DNA from: Purpureocillium takamizusanense
Taxonomy: Eukaryota > Ascomycota > Sordariomycetes > Hypocreales > Ophiocordycipitaceae
DNA: 64,000 bases
Assembly (NCBI RefSeq): GCF_022605165.1
Contig: NC_063069.1
Coordinates: 4,154,001-4,218,000, forward strand
Direction of reading: 5' to 3'
A program made the position numbers and the translations under genes. The notes below the pieces were generated by a model, which worked only from the letters and a program-made list of their open reading frames with translations, had not been told where the DNA came from and ran no database searches. This document shows positions 21,998-32,651 of this stretch, in pieces. How positions within the stretch are numbered: position 1 is the stretch's first letter; every line of letters starts with the position of its first letter.

Positions 21998-23800
21998 GAC
22001 TTGCAGTCTCTTGTTGGTTTCGGGTCACGTCGTTGGGCCCAACGAGTAGAGGAAGAAATCGGAATCGTCTGTCTTGCGCTGTTTTACAAGGGTTGAAAAG
22101 GGGATTCTAGTAGAAGAGGGGAAGGAGAAGCCGACTGCTCCCGGCTTGGCTGGTTGTATATTTACTTGGTAGCTGGGCTTCAAGCCAAACCAAGGCACAG
22201 GCGGTGAAGTAGAGCAACGAAAAGTGGCCTGTCCAACGCCCCTCCATCACACCATACGAAGTACGCGCGTGCCTCGTCTGATGGGTCGGGGATCACTGAC
22301 TCATTATAGGGAATACTTCCTACGTACTTGGGGGGTTTTTTTTTTTGGAACAGAAATGACGACTCAAGTCGCGCATATTTTGTAGCACCCAACTACTGTC
22401 CGCATACCCGGCACAAGGGTCGGCTTCGTGAAGACACCAGACGTAATTGGGAGGGGGAGGGGGGGCTCCAAGCTGGGTAGGTTAGTGGCACAGACTATCG
22501 CTACCAAAGGCCTCTTGGGGTTGTACACAACGGTCAGTCGCGTTGTGCAAGACAACATACGATGGTGGTGGTGCAGCACGTCCAAGGATGCCGAATGGGC
22601 ATGCTGCGCAGTGCGGACGGACAGGATGGAATCCTTCCAGATGACAGGCGGCCGTGTGTTGTTGCCGGGGAGTTCCCTTCTGCTTATTTTTGGACGCCTT
22701 CTTTTCGGGACGGGGGAACCCCTCCAGGCGCTGTTTGTTGCATGTAAGCCATCCTCATCATCAAGTGGCTTCGCTGTCTCGCCTCGCCTCGCCTCGCCTC
22801 GGCATTCCTTGTTGCGATGGGCAAGCCATCAAACACGTATGTGCGAAAGTACGAGGTACTACTTTGCACAGCACTGTTCGTCTGGTGCGCATGTACGAGG
22901 AACTGCACTGTCGCTCCCTCAGCCACACACACACACGACAACAAAACACACACGCCCCTGACCAGGCGGGCCCGTCTACACCCTCTGTACGTGTTCCTCG
23001 GGGTGGTGATGCTGTTGCTGCTTGGTGAATGTGTGCACTTTGTTCCGTGCAATGTGATGGCGGCGGCGGCGGTTACGTGTGTTGCCTGACAGAGAGGGAG
23101 AGAGAGAGAGAGATGCGATGGACAGGCAGGAGGAAGAGACACACGCTTGTCCACTCGTCTGTCTGTCTGTCTGCCCGGCCCGCGTCCCGCGCCCTACTGC
23201 TCGCTCGCTCGCTCAGCGCCCCCAACGCAACCGCGGGGCCAAAAGTATCTACTACGTAACTACTTAGGCATATGCGAGACGAAAAAAAAAAAGCGGCGCA
23301 GCAACATTGCAGCAGCGGTACAAAAGTCACGCTGGTACTTTGTCTGTCATCGGTTTCGCCCATCGTGGCCAAGCCGAGAGAGCTCCCGCAGTGTCCAACC
23401 AGCCGACCGACGTACAGTATACCCCTCCCCAGATAACAGGTGTTGTTGGTTGGGCAGGGACAGCCACGCCTCGCCTCGTCGACGGGCCTGGCAGGCCTAA
23501 GGGGTGTGTAGGTTCCAGTTGTTGTTGCGTGGTGTTTCTGCACACACACATGGTAGCAGACGAGGCGAGCCACACGCACGCACGCACGGCTGGCTGGCCG
23601 TTGTTTCTCCTTAGTCCCTCTTCCCCTCCCATCTGTGGGGAAACATGCACATGCTGCAAAGTGCTGCAGTGAGAGAGAGTTGCTCTGCGTGTGTGGGTGT
23701 GTGGGTGTGGGTGCGCAAGGTATCCCCATCCCTCCGTCCGTAACAACGGACGATACTGGCACCATGCGGACTGTACCTCGTAACGCCGTCCATGTGCATG

Positions 23801-23845
23801 TGTCGTGTCGTGTCGTGCAGTGCAGTGCAGTGCAGTGCAGTGCAG
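23801..23845. repeat. Compound pentanucleotide repeat (TGTCG)3(TGCAG)6
   Basis: Three TGTCG units pass directly into six TGCAG units without change of register. It lies about 440 bp upstream of the gene at 24283. Confidence 0.9.
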
Positions 23846-24282
23846 CAGCACGTAGAATGGGCCCTCCCTCTGCCCAACCTCCCTCTCAAGCCTCCCCCCC
23901 TGCGGGTATATCATGACGCAGATCTCGTCCACCCCCTCCCCCATCTAAAATACACATGCAGCGTTGCGCCATTCTTCAATCCTTTGTCCTTCTGTTTTTA
24001 CATTTTTATATCTTATTTTATTTCGAGATTCGATCCCCTTGCATCATCTTACTATATACCGACAGCTCGTCTGCCATTGTGCGCCCCGAGCGAGGCCCCA
24101 ACAACATCCATTGTTCTCCACACCTTGCCTCGCCGCTCCTCACCGAGAACCTCACCTCACCTCACCTCACTTACACGGGTGGGTGATCCGCACCACCACC
24201 ACCACCACCTCGACCATCAACAATTATTACTACCGCCCGTCCCACCACAGCCTTTTTTGTTGTCCCCCCCCCGGCCGGCGCC

Positions 24283-26341
24283 ATGCCTACCAGGGTTCGC
24301 ATAATAGAGCACATGCCGTCGAGCAGCGACGCCGTCGCCCCGCCGCCCATGGCGTCCTCCTACTACGCATCATCTGCCCTCTCTGACTCGTCACTCGCCT
24401 CCTCCTCCTCTTCTTCTTCCTCCTCCGCTGCCGCTTCGTACGAATCCACGCCCTCCACAGCCCCAACGTCCCTCTACAAGTCGTCTCCCAGATCGCGCAG
24501 CACGCGCCACGAGCAGCCGAGGAGAAGGGACACCAAGCAACGACATCATCACCAACAACAGCAACAAGAACAAGAACGAAAACGATATGATTCCCGCGAC
24601 GAGGAGCTCGATAGGGAACCGGCACTACCCCCTACACCCACAATCACCTTCTTCCCGCCCTCGCCCGCCTCCGCCTCCCTCTCCTCCGTCGCCACGTACG
24701 ACTCGCTCCTCTCCGACGCCGCCGAGCCGGAGCCGGAGCCGGAGCCCCTCAGCAGCCTCTCTTCCTCCCCCGACCACGACTGCGGCCACCGCGCCGCCCC
24801 CAGCAGCGTACACCTCCCATCCCCGGCCGACGCCTCCATCCCGACCGTCCTGCCGCCCTACCGCACCCTCGCCCCGTTCGACCCGTCCCTCCGCCCCTCG
24901 GACCCCGTCACCTTTGCCCGGCTGTTCCCCTCGCTGGACCGCCTCGCCATCCGCCACGACGACGCCACCGCCGACGGCAACATGAACCTGCGCGTCGAGA
25001 CCGTCGTGGCTCCGTTCGGAGGGGCATCATCATCGTCGTCGCCGGTCGCGTCCGCCGGCCCCGTCCTCCTCGGCGCCCGCAGGAGACCCGCCGCCACCGT
25101 GCAGCTCTTCCACCTGCGCATGCACGACCTCGCGCGGCGCGACTTTTCGCTGCGCCGCTACTGCCGCGACTCGGGCCGCGAGGTGTGCTTCTCCAAGCGC
25201 GCGTACGCGCCCGCGGGCAGCAGCAGTATTGGTGGTGGGTGTGGTGGCGGTGGCATCGCCTCATCCGCCAGCCACACTCTGCATCGCGCCCTACGCTCCG
25301 TCAAGAGCCCCTTCCGCCGCTCATCCTCGTCTTCATCCTCGTCATCTGGCGCCGCCAACGACGCTTCGACCACCACGTCTTGTTCGCCGCGCAACTCGCT
25401 CGGCTTTGCGCGCCGGCCCTCCACAGGCGCCGGCGCCGGCGGCAGCACCGTGACGGCCCACACCACGGTCTCGTCGTCGTGCTGGAGCCGCCGCCGCGGG
25501 TCGACCTCGTCGTCCGCCTCCCTGGCCGGCAACGCGCTGCTGCTCTCCGGCACGGCGGCCGCCGCTCGCCCGCCCCCGCCGCCGCAGGTCCTCGTCCCCA
25601 CCGACACCGTCAAGCTCGAGTTCAGCAACTACGCACGCGTCGACGTCTCGCGCCGGCGACACTCCTCATCCATCGGCGGCGGAGGAGCGACCAAGGCGTA
25701 CGAGTTCGAGTGGTGGGGCCACCGGTACGCCTGGCGCCGGGCCGTGGACCGCTCCCTCGGCACCGTCTCGTTCCACCTCGTCCGCGACGGGGGAAGCGCC
25801 TCCTCCTCCTCCGCCGCCACCAGCACCACCGTCGCGCACATCGTCCCCGAGGTGCGCACCCCGACGCAGGTCTTTGCCGAGGACCGCGCCGGCGGGTGGG
25901 TGCCCCCGTGCTACATGTGGATCAGCGACCCGTCCGTCGTCGATGCCGTGACCGACGTCGCCGAGTGCGTATCTCCTCTTACACCTTACTTACCTTGCTT
26001 GCAAGCATCATGATGGATTTGATTGCATGGAAAATGTCCGCTGACAAAGTCACTTCCACAGCGTCATAGTGGCAACCGGACTCATCGCCCTGGTGGACGA
26101 TTCCATTCGTGAGCGCTGGCCCGCCAGCATCAAGAAGAAGAAGATGCCCACCACGCCCGTCGCCCCGTATCTCCTCCCCCCGAGTCCGACCACGCCCCAC
26201 TTCGGCTCCGGCCCCGCCGATGCGGACGGATACGACGATGCGGCCCGCCGACCCGGCCTCCGGGGCTTCTTCTCCCGCCGCTCGTCGGGGCAACACTCGC
26301 ACAGCCCGCTGCGCCTGGGGCGCACCGTCGCCGTGTATTGA
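24283..26341 (+). CDS. Conserved fungal protein of unknown function
   Basis: Two exons: 24283-25964 and 26062-26341, joined by a 97-bp intron that splits an Asp codon (GA|C); 653 aa. The N-terminal third is disordered (Ser/Pro/Gln-rich). A structured part begins near residue 205 (DPVTFARLFPSLDRLAIRHDD). It contains LRMHDLARRDFSLRRYCRDSGREVC, then a long Ser/Gly-rich insert, then DTVKLEFSNYARVDV, a YEFEWWGHRYAWRR segment, AHIVPE, GWVPPCYMWISDP and, across the intron, DVADVIVATGLIALVDDSIRERW. From memory, similar proteins with these blocks occur widely in filamentous ascomycetes as uncharacterised proteins. The aromatic beta-strand-like blocks suggest a compact lipid- or phosphate-binding fold, but this is speculation. 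No signal peptide or clear membrane segment is seen. Confidence 0.82.
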
Positions 26342-26930
26342 TTGATTGATTGATAAAGTTCGACAGTTCGGGCCGACACTTGTGCCCCAAGTCACCCACT
26401 ACCACCTGTTACGACCGTGGCGCTTGCCGTCGGAAGGATGAGACGAAGCCGGCGCCAACAGAAATGACAATTTCTCTCTGCATTATTATTCTCTGCACAT
26501 GGGCTTTTCCTACTTGAATTTTTACCATCATAATCTCCCTTTTGCATTTCTATTTCACTGCTTCTATTTCACTGCAAATGTTTTTCCCAATCGAATTTTG
26601 GCTACAATCATTTCCAGTTCTTCGGGGGTCTCAGGGGGCGTTCAACGGCTGTGACTACGTGTATTCAACGACATGGGGACAGCATAAGCATGGGCATCAG
26701 ATTAGGCATGGACTGCGGCGTTTGCTACTTCACGAATGTATGCCACGAGAATCATGGAGCTGGAAAGCCTCCTTGGCAATTAACTTCTTTGTGCACTCTG
26801 CCAAGATTCCAAAACTGGCCACTACCGTGACAATTGACGCTCCAAACGCCAGCCGTCTGTGTAGACTGAACCCGAATACCCGACACCTCAACTCCGTAAG
26901 CGTGTTGCTCGTCGTCGTCACTCATAGCCA
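26342..26930. other. Convergent intergenic region
   Basis: 589 bp between converging genes, noticeably more A/T-rich than its surroundings, consistent with two 3' UTRs. A short TTGA repeat (about 26339-26354) follows the upstream stop codon directly. Nothing else seen. Confidence 0.6.
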
Positions 26931-29263
26931 TTACGCCCAGCCATCATTCTTGTTGCCCAGCCAGCTCCCAAAGTCCAGTTTCATCAGCAGTCGGTTCACG
27001 CCGCCTATTCTCCCCGGCGCGTACCGCTGGCCGTCGCTCATGTCGTCGTCGTCAGTCATTGTGCCCTGGGACTCCCACTCTGCTAGAAAGTCGGAGTTGT
27101 TCTCCAGGTTCCGCAGAGCCTCCACCACCCCTTCTATGCCCTTTCTGATCTTGTCCTCTACTCCGCGGAGGAGACCCATGACCTCGCGTTCCTCGCGCTC
27201 CAGATCCACAAATGCGTCAACCACGCCCGCGTCCGTCTCCAGGTCAATCGACGTGAAGATGGAGTGCAGCCGCTGAACATGGGCGACGAGGCGATCAATA
27301 TGTACAAGTAGCGTATAGAGCGGATCTGTGAAGGATGGCTGGGTGAGAAGCAATCTGTGAACAAGAGTTCGCAAATACAGAGTGTGTGCGGCGGACAACG
27401 TCTGCGGGTCATGGGCCGGCTTTTTTGCCGTCTTGGTAGCCTGCCTTTGCCCCTCCGAGTCCCAATCGGCGAGAAAGAAGTCTTCGTCTTCGCTTTCCAT
27501 CGTGCTTGGAACATTCGCACGAGGAGTGGCGGCCTCAGATCGAGCGCCGTTGGGCCCATCGCGCCGCGAATCAGCGCCCGTCAACCAAGAGCTAAACGTC
27601 TCCCACATGCCCTCAACGATTTCCGTCTGCAGGTACGCTTCCGTCTCACCCAGGAAGAATATGGCGGCGCTCGCCGTCGTCCAAGAGCTCCGCAAAGCCA
27701 AAGATCGCGCCGACCATCGCTGTCGGAGCAGAGTCGCATGTTCGCCAGCCCCTGGAGGTGCAGGATGATGACGTCGTAAGGAAGTGATTTTCCACAAGTC
27801 CGTCAGCCGGATATGGACGCGTCGAAGTGACAGTAGATATGAGTTAATGCAGGAGTAGATCTGAAGATCTGAAGGAGAGATGACCATGTCCAGGGGCGAC
27901 GGAAGCTCCGCGAACACGGCCGCAGGTACTGAAAACAGCATGCTCCGGAATGGCGAGGTTTCTAGCAGCTTGATTGCATCGGGGCCCAATCCCTTGCCGC
28001 TGCTCATTGATGCTGGAGGTCTAGACTTTGTCAACTGCAGCCGCAACACGTCGCGTGCCAACTCGAGTGACTCGTCCTCGTCCGCATGTTGCCCCTGCAT
28101 CGAGGCCAGGACAGCCCAGGTCCTGTTAAGGACGGCTGCCACTTCTCCGTCTTTGACCGTCACGTTCTTCAGACCATCATCCCTTTCATATGCGAGGTTT
28201 CCGGCCCTTTGCCATCGATGCCGTATTTTTTCATCCGCCTCGTGCGTCAACGCCAAGGCAAACTCGCCTCGGCCTAGGAGGAAAAATTCCCGAAACAGTT
28301 GTAGCATCTCCACGACTCTGGCCAAAGGCAAGATCTTCTGTAGAGTGTTTTCGGAGAGTGAGAGGCGGATGGAGGTTATTGTGCGGGAAAAGGTAACACC
28401 GTTGAGCGGAAAGGTCAAGCTTCCAAGTTCGTTGAGCTTCGAGGACACATGACGCAGCCCACCGAGACCCGCATTCATGTCGCCCATGACACGGACATGG
28501 TTGAGCGACTTGCCGATGAAAAGCATGGATGATGCAGTCGTCGGTGCTACAAAGGACGGGAGGCGCTCACGTATAAGTGCAAAGTCCTGTCCGAAGTTAG
28601 CTCGACTCCGATGCCGAGGCGGGGGAGTGCAGTTACCTCTTCGCCGGATGGCGATTTTTGCACGAAAAAGTCGTCGCCTCCAAGATCTGGTAGTCTGCCG
28701 TAGAGAACCCACGCTGACACTTGCTTTAGCCAGGCCGTCTCCGCCATGGTGACCAGGCTCAGTGCCGTGTCTGCCACATCCTGGTAGCCGCTCTGCAGCT
28801 CTCTTCGAAGTCGGTTGATCAGTTCCGCTCCTTGACACACCGCACCGTCCTCTTCTCGCGCCAGCATGTACTGCACCACCTCCCAGAGCCACTCCATTCT
28901 TCTCGTCCATTGTTTGAACTCGCCCATCACGGCGGTCAGCGGAACAATGTTGTATGCGCCAACGAGCTCCGGGTCATCCTTCAGTATGCTTGCTTCCACC
29001 TCGAGCACCTTGCGCTGGAATGCTGCGAGGTGGACCGACGAGACGGCGGCGGCAACGGCGCGGCATATCGCCGACGGGTGCGAGGACGATATTTGCGACG
29101 TATACGTGAGCAACCTGACGTGTAGATCGCTCAGGTGGGCGGCGGAAGCTAGCAGCTGGCGCTCTGGTGGGCTGATTCCTGCCTTGATGTATGACTGGTC
29201 GTCGGTGGATCGGAGGAGAGGGGACGGATGCCCCGAGAGGGAGAGAAGGATCTCGTGGAGCAT
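26931..29263 (-). CDS. Gamma-tubulin complex component GCP4
   Basis: Two exons: 29263-28637 and 28586-26931, with a 50-bp intron (GTAACT donor, CTAAC branch, ACAG acceptor) at phase 0; 760 aa. GCP4 is part of the gamma-tubulin ring complex that nucleates microtubules at spindle pole bodies. The N-terminus MLHEILLSLSGHPSPLL matches GCP4 (other GCPs start differently), and the GRIP1-like region holds EWLWEVVQYMLAREEDGA and LPDLGGDDFFVQ. The GRIP2 part includes PLDMVISPSDLQIYSCINSYLLSLRRVHIRLTDLW and LFREFFLLGRGEFA. It ends in a DFGSW motif followed by a short tail. A poorly conserved charged insert (about residues 590-640) is common in fungal GCP4. Budding yeast lacks this subunit. Confidence 0.9.
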
Positions 29264-29991
29264 TCTGGTTCGGCAGGAAGCTGCCTATGGATTTTGTTAG
29301 CAAAGCTCGTAGCCGCGAAGCTTTGCTTCACGGACCTTCTTCTTCGTCTGGTCAATCGAATGTAGTCGGCAATGTCATGTGCGATAAGAATGAACGACCC
29401 GAGAAGCTCGTAACGACACATGGACAGCCAGGTGCCGACGAGCCTGAGGTCGGGCGGTTGGATATGGCTCGACCGTGTTGCTGCAGATCGGCGCGCTCCT
29501 CACTCTTGGATCTTCGTTCGAATGGTATCTATCCGACACTAGGCTGCCGCTCGGTGCGAGTTTGTCGACGTCATGTCGAGTCGAGCTGCGGTTGATGTTG
29601 GCCCGTCAGTTGGGTGTATCGCAGGTAGTGGGGTTGGTCCATCAAAGCCCAAACGCGTCTCGCGACTGGATTACCAGCAGCTCCGCGCTCACACGTGACC
29701 GACCTATCGTCAACTTTGACGCCCCTACAATACCTTCGTAACAACAGCGGCGGCGGCGGCAGCCACGGAGGCATAATTCTACACGAAGATGCCAAGAAGC
29801 ACGCATGTACGTCTTCTGTCTTGCTCATCCTTGATACGCAATTTCAAACTCGCGAGCTGACAACTCATGCTCATTATGATGTTGCATATATGAGGACTCT
29901 CTAGGGCTTCTTGTCGATCCATCCTCCCCAAGTCCTTGTCATGTCTCCATGGCAATCCGCCTCTTGCACTCTCCCTTGCAGCCCTCCAAAT
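29264..29991. promoter_or_regulatory. GCP4 promoter and 3' region of the senescence-domain gene
   Basis: 728 bp between two genes in the same (minus) orientation. No additional gene or recognised element. Confidence 0.55.
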
Positions 29992-31611
29992 TTAGGAGCT
30001 GGGCATCTTTCCCTTGCCACTGTACCCACCGGAAACGCTCGCAGAATCGCCGAATGTGCTCTGGGCCGGGATGCTGCCGCCGCTTCCCCCCGCCGCAATT
30101 GTTGCCTCGCCACCGTCGCCTCCGCCCACAATGACTTCGCCGCCGCCCTTCACCTTACCAACTACCATGCCTTTGGCCACGCTCTTGAGGATCGCTCGGC
30201 GAGACACTCCCGTGACGTCGATATAGACGAGGCCGACATTCTTGAAGCCACCGCCAATATTACGCGCCACGTCTCCAGCCTCGGGGCCCCAGCGGTGGCC
30301 AACGACCTGCGATGCGCTGGCTGACGTGCTTGTGAGCAGGTTGCGCCCAGCCTGCTCAATGCCGTCGACAACCGTGTTAAAAGCCATCAAGCTTTTATTT
30401 AGCATTCCCGGTTTGTATGTTTCGACCATGTTGCCGTCCTTGTCGTAGCCCCGCGCTCTACCGTCCTTGCGCCGGGTGACGTGCGCGCCAAAGTTTTGTG
30501 CAACCTTGCCGATGGACCCGACCGTCGTCGCAGACAGCCCGGCCGTCTTTGTAGAGAACTGGTTGATGCGTCGGATATGCGCGTGCGTTGTCGGGCTAAA
30601 GCTCACAGGCTTGGCAACGGGCTGCGTATTCTTCGTGAAGCTGTCGGCTTGCGACTGCAGAGTCTTGGTGACGTAATCGGATGTGGTGATGATGAAGCGG
30701 GACGCTTTGCTGGCGGTGTTGACCAACGTGGATTTTCGATAGGCAGGGTGCAGCTCATCCTCGATGGAGAGAGGCTGGACAGCAATGTTCTGAGTGCCGT
30801 CCGCGGGCAGAGAAATTTCGACGGGATCTATCTCTAGTCAGTCGGAGCTCGACACATAGCAGGGTGTCTCGCGTACCCTTGGATCCCGGTCGCACAGCAC
30901 CGTCTTCGACAACTTGAAAGCCATCGCTGAGCTCGCCTATGACGCTGCCGTCCTCCTCGTCCACGAGCACAATGCGCCCGCCCTTGCCCGACGACGAGCT
31001 ATGGCTCCCTTGGACGTATCCTTCGCCCGGGTCATAGTCAGCCGGGTTGTAGGGTGGCAATTCATCGCCTGCGGCCTCGCGGGCCTTGGCCTCGGCAGCC
31101 TTGGACTTCCTGGGTCTCGGGGCAGGCGTCCTCTCGAGGAAAGCGGTGCATTGGGCCAGGATCGTCTCAAAGGTATCCACATCTTCCTGGATGCCTGACC
31201 TACTACCAGCAGCAGGAAATTCAATGCGCGTGAATGCTCCGCTATCGGGCCCGAGGTCCCAGCGAGGGATCAAATAACTCGTGGGTGGCTGATGGTATAT
31301 CTGCGTGGTGGCCGGGAGGGGAAGATCGAGTTCGGGAGGAAGATGAAGGTGCAGGTAGAAGTCCTCTTCGCCATTACCGACACCGCTGGGATCTGCGAAG
31401 CCAGACGACGTAGGGACCATGAGAAGTGACAGAGTCTGAGGCCCAGTGGGAGTCAGCGACTCCTCATTGCCGTTGGCGATGTGGTATGCCTTGATGCCAT
31501 CCACGGCATACAAGAGCTTGGGATCCTATGAGGTGTAAGCGACAAAGCTCAGGTTGCGCCCCGCAACAGGCCAGGAGAAGAACTGCGACTCACATTGTGT
31601 CCTGACGTCAT
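29992..31611 (-). CDS. Senescence/spartin-domain protein
   Basis: Three exons: 31611-31594, 31525-30877, 30827-29992; 500 aa. The first exon encodes only MTSGHN, and a 68-bp intron (GTGAGT) leads into DPKLLYAVDGIKAYHI, the conserved start of fungal members. Intron 2 is 49 bp and splits an Asp codon. The N-terminal half (about 1-215) is the region preceding the domain, with IYHQPPTSYLIPRWDLG. The C-terminal half (about 250-440) is the senescence domain shared with plant ERD7 and animal spartin, with GLSATTVGSIGKVAQNFGAHVTR, a GMLNKSLMAFNTVVDGIEQAG segment and HRWGPEAGDVA. Spartin-type proteins act at lipid droplets and membranes, including lipid transfer in recent work; the fungal role is unproven. 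A Gly-rich tail ends the protein. Confidence 0.87.
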
Positions 31612-32651
31612 GACTGATGTGAGCACAGGCTGCGCTGGTGTCGTGGGGTTGTCGGGGAAAGAAATTGAGGTGAAGATGCTCGATGATGCAGTGCGTCGCG
31701 GGGTAATTCAACCAAGGTGCTCGGTAATAATACCGGGGCGACGTTTTGCTGCCGATTCTCTCTGGGTCGGGGGTTCACTTTGGACCTGGCCAATGGATTC
31801 GCGCCAGAGCAGGGTGGACGGATAAAATAAGCAATGCAGCTCCCAACCGACGATTTGCAAGCTGCAGAAGAGCCGTCTGCATGACCTGATGCGTCGCCAG
31901 GGACCTTGGTTGGCCATCCAAGCGCCAGGCCAGCTTGTGAGGCCTCTCGGTGGAGGGGCGAAACGACGTCATTGGTCGTCAGTGGACATTGGGGGGCGGC
32001 GTGGTGACGCCAGGGGCTCCAGACTTGCCTGAGCGTTGGGTCAGGTCAAAAACAGGATACTAATAACTCATCTAACTTTGGGCGTTTGCGTGACGGCATC
32101 TCCTCGCGGAATGCGGCGCGCGCACAGCAGCGATGATACAAGACATGAGGCAGACATGAAGCACTCCTGCAGTCTGCGAGTCTGCAGGTGACGGACTAGC
32201 CATCCATCCGGCCTTGCTGAGGAAGGCGCAGCCGAGCCGCAATGTCTACAGTGCACAGTAACTTTGGTACTAGGTACCCAACTTAGTACTACTACCTATC
32301 AGGTAGTTACTTCATACTACTTCATACGCGTACCTAGGTATGTACGTTCTTCCCTGCCCTCGCTGCTGCCCTCCGAGAGCTCCTTGTTGGCTCCCTTACC
32401 TAGGTAGCTCCTTCCCCAATTTGACTCTGGAGTCTGGGTATGGATCTCCACAACGGCGACCACACGTCAAGGGCAGTCGCGATGCATGTTCCAGGCCTGA
32501 GGTATCGTATCATACAATTGGAATGGTATCGTCAGGTGCGTGCGTTCCTGAGGGCCTGAAACCCCCTTTACTTGACTCGCTGGTATCGCCAAGTTCAACG
32601 TACGGCTCTCGGCACCAGCCGTGGCAGACCAGCCTGGAGTCTCGACCTCGA
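31612..32651. promoter_or_regulatory. Upstream region of the senescence-domain gene, with TACCTAGGTA palindromes
   Basis: About 1 kb. Two exact copies of the palindromic decamer TACCTAGGTA lie at 32331-32340 and 32397-32406. They sit in an A/T-richer patch (about 32250-32410) full of ACTA/TAGT and GTAC words. No coding region is supported. Confidence 0.55.
32331..32406. repeat. Pair of TACCTAGGTA palindromes
   Basis: Two exact palindromic decamers, 56 bp apart, the same word as the pair at 53511-53537. Confidence 0.85.

Larger units (their letters stand above)
17612..24282. other. 6.7 kb gene-poor, microsatellite-rich region
   Basis: No open frame here resembles a known protein, and none shows fungal-style exon structure. 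The stretch is unusually dense in simple repeats: (AG)n then (GT)n at 18083-18127, TCGG and GATG runs near 19764-19808, (CCTG)8 at 20045-20076, (CTGG)5 at 20299-20318, (CAGA)18 at 21925-21996, GCCTC near 22781, TGTCG/TGCAG at 23801-23845, and CCTCA repeats near 24155. The last kilobase likely holds the promoter and leader of the gene starting at 24283; the first few hundred bases are the bbc1 3' region. The remainder could be non-coding transcription units or regulatory DNA. Confidence 0.6.

Noticed and set aside
23073..23944. Overlapping 205- and 230-codon minus-strand frames
   Set aside because: They run through CA/TG and TGCAG microsatellites and encode repetitive His/Thr/Cys tracts, not a credible protein.
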